Assembly: GCF_037935975.1 (NCBI RefSeq)
Contig: NZ_CP149817.1
Location: 558,001-622,000 of the forward strand
Direction of reading: 5' to 3'
Source of the DNA: Teredinibacter turnerae
Lineage (GTDB): Bacteria > Pseudomonadota > Gammaproteobacteria > Pseudomonadales > Cellvibrionaceae
DNA: 64,000 bases
Position 1 is the stretch's first letter; each line of letters starts with the position of its first letter. Shown here one piece after another: positions 63,717 to 64,000 of this stretch. The position numbers were made by a program, and so were the translations under genes. The notes below the pieces were generated by a model. It was not told the DNA's origin, did not search any database, and saw only the letters and a program-made list of their open reading frames with translations.

Positions 63717-64000
63717 ATGAAAACTATCGTAATCTTGGTGCTGTTGCCGTTTGTTTCGCTGGCGGCTCTGGCAAATAAATTTGAAGGGCTCGCTCTGTCG
63801 CCGCCAATGGGTTGGAACAGCTGGAACACCTTCGGCTGCGACATTGATGAGGGCCTGATAAAGACCATTGCCGATAAAATGGTGGCCTCGGGTATGCGCG
63901 ATGCGGGTTATCAGTACGTAAATATCGATGATTGCTGGCATGGCGAGCGCGATGAAAATGGCTTTATTCAGGCAGATAAAACCCGTTTTCCGTCCGGTAT
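63717..64000 (+). CDS. GH27 alpha-galactosidase, 3' end outside window
   Basis: The first 94 codons of a GH27 enzyme. The signal peptide is MKTIVILVLLPFVSLAALA, followed by the family start LSPPMGWNSWNTFGCDI and the YVNIDDCWHG segment with substrate-binding Asp residues. GH27 enzymes remove alpha-1,6-galactose from galactomannan. It follows the TonB receptor by 27 bases on the same strand and is likely co-transcribed. The catalytic Asp residues and the stop lie beyond the window. Confidence 0.9.
   Translation, partial: MKTIVILVLLPFVSLAALANKFEGLALSPPMGWNSWNTFGCDIDEGLIKTIADKMVASGMRDAGYQYVNIDDCWHGERDENGFIQADKTRFPSG

Overview
The window looks like a chromosomal stretch of a polysaccharide-degrading marine-type gammaproteobacterium, probably of the Cellvibrionaceae (Saccharophagus/Teredinibacter/Cellvibrio relatives). 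This is an inference from the beta-mannan locus at the right (GH26, GH27, GH130, cellobiose 2-epimerase, large TonB-dependent receptor, SSS transporter, ROK regulator) and from the general style of the proteins; no rRNA or housekeeping marker is present. No tRNA, rRNA or CRISPR array was seen.

Layout. (1) 1-4958: a Tn3-family transposase gene cut by the window edge, a small unknown ORF, and an AHH-nuclease toxin / Imm11-like immunity pair. (2) 4959-24733: a 19.8-kb Tn7-like transposon whose ends can be read directly. Both ends start TGTGGATTCACCCATA, carry several copies of a CACCCATA-type motif, and are flanked by a TGAG duplication. It sits inside a perfect 20-bp-arm hairpin (bidirectional terminator) of a kind that recurs next to the element. 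It carries a Gabija-like pair (gajA, gajB) split by a 1147-bp IS5-family insertion with CTAA duplication, an XRE regulator, the transposition operon tnsAB (fused)-tnsC-tniQ plus a coupled ribbon-helix-helix gene, and a type II CBASS operon (capV, CD-NTase, cap2, cap3, and an unrecognised membrane protein) with divergent capH/capP control genes. It is thus a mobile defence island with anti-phage modules on both sides of the transposition genes and no Cas genes. (3) 24734-26165: tandem hairpin-headed repeats of about 283-294 bp, then eight copies of a 42-bp repeat. (4) 26689-34040: small cassette-like genes (including a GFA-family gene), a second, partly decayed AHH/Imm11 pair, a possible alpha/beta-hydrolase with an unknown partner, and remnants of IS30, RAYT, a CARDB protein, a rhodanese 3' end and a GFA 3' end. 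(5) 34402-45982: a secreted GH127/GH146-type enzyme, an IS3 scrap, a broken lipoprotein gene, a 1432-residue membrane-inserted P-loop ATPase, a DUF1835 protein, an intact rhodanese whose last 173 bp are duplicated 11.6 kb away, and a peptidoglycan-binding/CHAP-like gene stopped by one amber codon. (6) 46035-49700: an AraC-type membrane regulator, a DUF2306 protein and two exported or anchored unknowns. (7) 50640-64000: the mannan utilisation locus.

How the mannan genes fit together (established pathway, applied here by inference): the surface lipoprotein GH26 cuts mannan; the TonB-dependent receptor brings oligosaccharides into the periplasm; the GH27 alpha-galactosidase removes galactose branches; the SSS symporter carries mannobiose inward; cellobiose 2-epimerase converts Man-Man to Man-Glc; and GH130 phosphorolyses this to mannose-1-phosphate and glucose. 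The ROK protein is the likely sensor-repressor, and two matching ACTTARTAAG palindromes upstream of the transporter and GH26 genes are candidate operators.
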